Origin: Deltaproteobacteria bacterium
Lineage (GTDB): Bacteria; Desulfobacterota; Dissulfuribacteria; Dissulfuribacterales; QOAL01
Assembly (NCBI GenBank): GCA_024275145.1
Contig: JAJRZR010000002.1
Span: 1-46,873, forward strand
Direction of reading: 5' to 3'
DNA: 46,873 nucleotides
The number at the start of each line of letters is the position of its first letter. The stretch's first letter is position 1. This document shows positions 45,079-46,873 of this stretch, piece by piece. A program made the translations under genes and the position numbers. The notes under the pieces are model-generated. The model did not search any database and was not told where the DNA came from. It worked only from the letters and a program-made list of their open reading frames with translations.

Positions 45079-45353
45079 GCGGGACGGAAAAGGGTCGGAA
45101 GAAAGCCATAGCCCTGCGCTACCAGAAAGGCAAGAATTCCGCTCCCAGGGTAACCGCAAAGGGGGAGGGCGCAGTGGCGGAAAAGATCCTCCAGATAGCG
45201 AAGAAGGCCGGTGTTTCCATAAAGAAAGACAATGACCTGGTTGAGGTGCTTTCCAGGCTGGACCTCAATGCGGAAATCCCCCCTGATACCTATGCCATAG
45301 TAGCGGAAATCCTTGCCTGGGTGTATCGCATGAATCAATCCAGTAAGGGTTGA
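45075..45353 (+). CDS. Stand-alone FlhB C-terminal-domain-like protein
   Basis: A 92-residue protein equivalent to the cytoplasmic tail of FlhB/EscU (FlhX or YlqH type): KAIALRYQKGKNSAPRVTAKGEG, VAEKILQIAKKAGVSIKKDNDLVEVLSRLDLNAEIPPDTYAIVAEILAWVYRMN. The membrane domain and the autocleaved NPTH motif of real FlhB are missing, as in other stand-alone members, which may substitute for or modulate the FlhB tail during the hook-to-filament switch. I chose the ATG at 45075 because it overlaps the stop of the fliK-like gene (ATGA); a TTG at 45060 is possible. The gene is the last one on the + strand; DUF6485 and gyrB converge on it. Confidence 0.9.
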   Translation: MSGTEKGRKKAIALRYQKGKNSAPRVTAKGEGAVAEKILQIAKKAGVSIKKDNDLVEVLSRLDLNAEIPPDTYAIVAEILAWVYRMNQSSKG

Positions 45354-45457
45354 TCTAGCTATTTGAGATATTTCAAGGGTTATTTCTTGAGTGTAAAGAA
45401 GCCTTGGATACGAGTCAATTTTTAAAGATGTCCAGGAAGTGCTACATATTGATAAAA

Positions 45458-45661
45458 TTACAAAATCCCTTCTCTTACCAATCTTGCGAAGTGTTCAAAA
45501 CTTCTATCGTATGTCCTTTCTGCTTCATCAGGAAAACAACATGCTGGAAGTTGACGCATTTTCAGATGATATTTTATGCATTCACAACATATTCCCTTTC
45601 TTGGACATGGTTCATATGAACAGTTACAATTGATCTTGTTTTTATCTCGTTGACACTCCAT
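45458..45661 (-). CDS. Small cysteine-rich DUF6485-family protein
   Basis: A 67-residue protein with seven cysteines in the family pattern: C3, [22 protein letters not shown] (about 11-32) and [21 protein letters not shown]. The DUF6485 consensus, as I recall it, has the same C-x-C-x5-C-x5-CC-x-C spacing and the ending LPAC-x-FP-x-EAE-x-TYDRS. Metal binding is probable; function is unknown. The ATG at 45661 follows AAGGAA by 9 bases. It lies 90 bases downstream of gyrB on the same strand and shares its AT-rich composition. It is easily missed because of its size. Confidence 0.85.
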   Translation of the reverse strand: MECQRDKNKINCNCSYEPCPRKGICCECIKYHLKMRQLPACCFPDEAERTYDRSFEHFARLVREGIL

Positions 45662-45751
45662 AACAATTTATTCCTTATGTTAATCAATAAGTTTTATGAA
45701 CAGCTGTCATGGATTTGTGTTTAAAATACATTCTAACTACTTAGTAGTTAA

Positions 45752-46873
45752 TCATATATCCAATTCTTCCACTTCTAGAGCATGTGATTGTATAAACTCC
45801 CTTCTTGGTTCAATTTTTTCTCCCATAAGTGTGGTAAATAGTGTTTCAGCTTCATCTACATCATGTATGGTTACTTGTAGAAGAGTACGTTTTTCAGGAT
45901 TCATGGTTGTTTCCCAAAGTTGATCAGGATTCATTTCTCCTAATCCTTTATATCTTTGTAGAGTTATTCCCTTTTTTCCTTCGCTTCTGAAAAATTCTAA
46001 TATTTCTTCTATAGAGGAAGTTATCTTAACAATACGATCATCAATTGATATCTCTATCTTTTTATAAGCTATATCTTGTACTTTTTTATAAGCCTTTAAT
46101 ACGAAACGATATTCAGGCATATCTACTATATCTGGACCAATGTTTGCAGAAAGATATGCCAGGTCTTTTACGCCTACAGTGAAACCGTAACCAGATCCAT
46201 TAGATGGATAGGATTTTATCTTGCCTACAGAAAAGTTATTTTCTCTTAGTTTATCTGCCAATTTTTTTACAAAATCCTGATCCAAGAACTGATCTGCGCT
46301 TTTAACCCCTTCAGACAAGAGTATTCTTGTAAGTTCTTTCCATATCCCTTTCCTTGCCACTTTTTCACAGGCCTCTTCATAAGTAGACAAATCAGTAAGT
46401 AGCTTCTGGAGCTTTTCACCAGAAATTGAATAATCCCAACCTTCAGGCCTTAGTGATGCCTTCTTTGTCGCTCTATTGAACAGGAACTTATCCATTTCCT
46501 CATCATCCTTCAGGAATAATTCCCTCTTCTTCCCAAAGGCTACTCTGTACAGGGGGGGTTGAGCCACATACAGCATTCCTGATTCTATTAATACGGTCAT
46601 CTGTCTATAAAAAAATGTCAATAGAAGGGTCCTGATGTGGGCCCCGTCAACATCGGCATCGGTCATTATTATGATCTTATGATAACGCACCCTTGATGGA
46701 TCAAAATCCTCGGCACCTATGCCGGTACCCAACGCAGCTATCAGGTTTCTTATCTCTTCACTTGCCAACATCTTGTCAAATCTCGCCTTTTCGACATTCA
46801 TAATCTTTCCACGCAATGGGAGGATTGCCTGAAAGCCAGAGTCGCGACCAGTATCGGCAGATCCACCGGCCGA
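45752..46873 (-). CDS. gyrB: DNA gyrase subunit B, C-terminal part (5' end beyond window)
   Basis: Type II topoisomerase ATPase subunit that with GyrA supercoils DNA. Only the last 373 residues are inside the window; the frame is open to the final base. The fragment begins [20 protein letters not shown], immediately after where EGD of the TOPRIM motif would lie. It continues with [16 protein letters not shown] and the metal-binding [26 protein letters not shown]. It ends in the GyrA-interaction tail [29 protein letters not shown] and [11 protein letters not shown]. The internal TTG at 46816 is not the start. Codon use is distinctly more AT-rich than in the rest of the window. Confidence 0.97.
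   Translation of the reverse strand, partial: SAGGSADTGRDSGFQAILPLRGKIMNVEKARFDKMLASEEIRNLIAALGTGIGAEDFDPSRVRYHKIIIMTDADVDGAHIRTLLLTFFYRQMTVLIESGMLYVAQPPLYRVAFGKKRELFLKDDEEMDKFLFNRATKKASLRPEGWDYSISGEKLQKLLTDLSTYEEACEKVARKGIWKELTRILLSEGVKSADQFLDQDFVKKLADKLRENNFSVGKIKSYPSNGSGYGFTVGVKDLAYLSANIGPDIVDMPEYRFVLKAYKKVQDIAYKKIEISIDDRIVKITSSIEEILEFFRSEGKKGITLQRYKGLGEMNPDQLWETTMNPEKRTLLQVTIHDVDEAETLFTTLMGEKIEPRREFIQSHALEVEELDI

Overview
The window looks like a piece of a Gram-negative chromosome from the Desulfobacterota (former Deltaproteobacteria). I infer this from the gene order argS - SPOR protein - small ArgA-like acetyltransferase - secA - argJ, the hom-apgM pair, a fused B12/radical-SAM protein, a DUF6485 protein, and a periplasmic formate dehydrogenase operon with a polyferredoxin. 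No tRNA, rRNA, CRISPR array, IS element or prophage gene was recognised. About 33 protein genes are supported, and most sit in tight operons with ATGA-type overlaps.

Layout. 1-876 is gene-free and hairpin-rich. 877-8018 (+) holds argS, a SPOR protein, an acetyltransferase, secA behind a 400-base structured leader, and argJ. 8075-12535 (-) is a coupled operon read prmA, rsmE, GDP-mannose pyrophosphorylase, a cysteine-cluster protein, and a PgsA-like enzyme with an extra membrane domain. 12817-14562 (+) is a GspE/PilB ATPase. 14582-18121 (-) is dnaG-rpoD. 18673-21858 (-) is hom, apgM and a thioesterase. 22299-24822 (+) is a three-gene ABC importer of the nitrate/sulfonate type. 24909-27572 (+) is the radical-SAM fusion, followed by a four-CBS hybrid histidine kinase.

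30470-42041 is a formate dehydrogenase and molybdopterin island: polyferredoxin, TorD-type chaperone, 62-residue Tat peptide, catalytic alpha subunit (Cys in place of selenocysteine), four-cluster beta subunit, cytochrome b gamma subunit, MoeA, a MoeA fused to a periplasmic-binding-protein-like domain, and, on the opposite strand, fdhD behind psiE-like and GDT1-like genes. Together these would oxidise periplasmic formate, pass electrons to the quinone pool, and make, insert and sulfurate the Mo/W cofactor. 43084-45353 carries a FliK-like and a stand-alone FlhB-C-like gene, implying a flagellum. 45458-46873 (-) is more AT-rich and holds gyrB (5' end outside the window) and a DUF6485 gene.

The most surprising observation is that two conserved housekeeping genes, secA (5615-5617) and apgM (19220-19222), are each interrupted by one in-frame TAA, with perfectly good family sequence continuing beyond it. 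Many other genes here use TAA as a true stop, so wholesale recoding is unlikely. Sequencing error, recent nonsense mutation or local readthrough remain possible. The other leads are the structured secA leader, the polyferredoxin, the extended PgsA-like protein, a possible second start in rpoD, and a diverged 85-87 base intergenic repeat.
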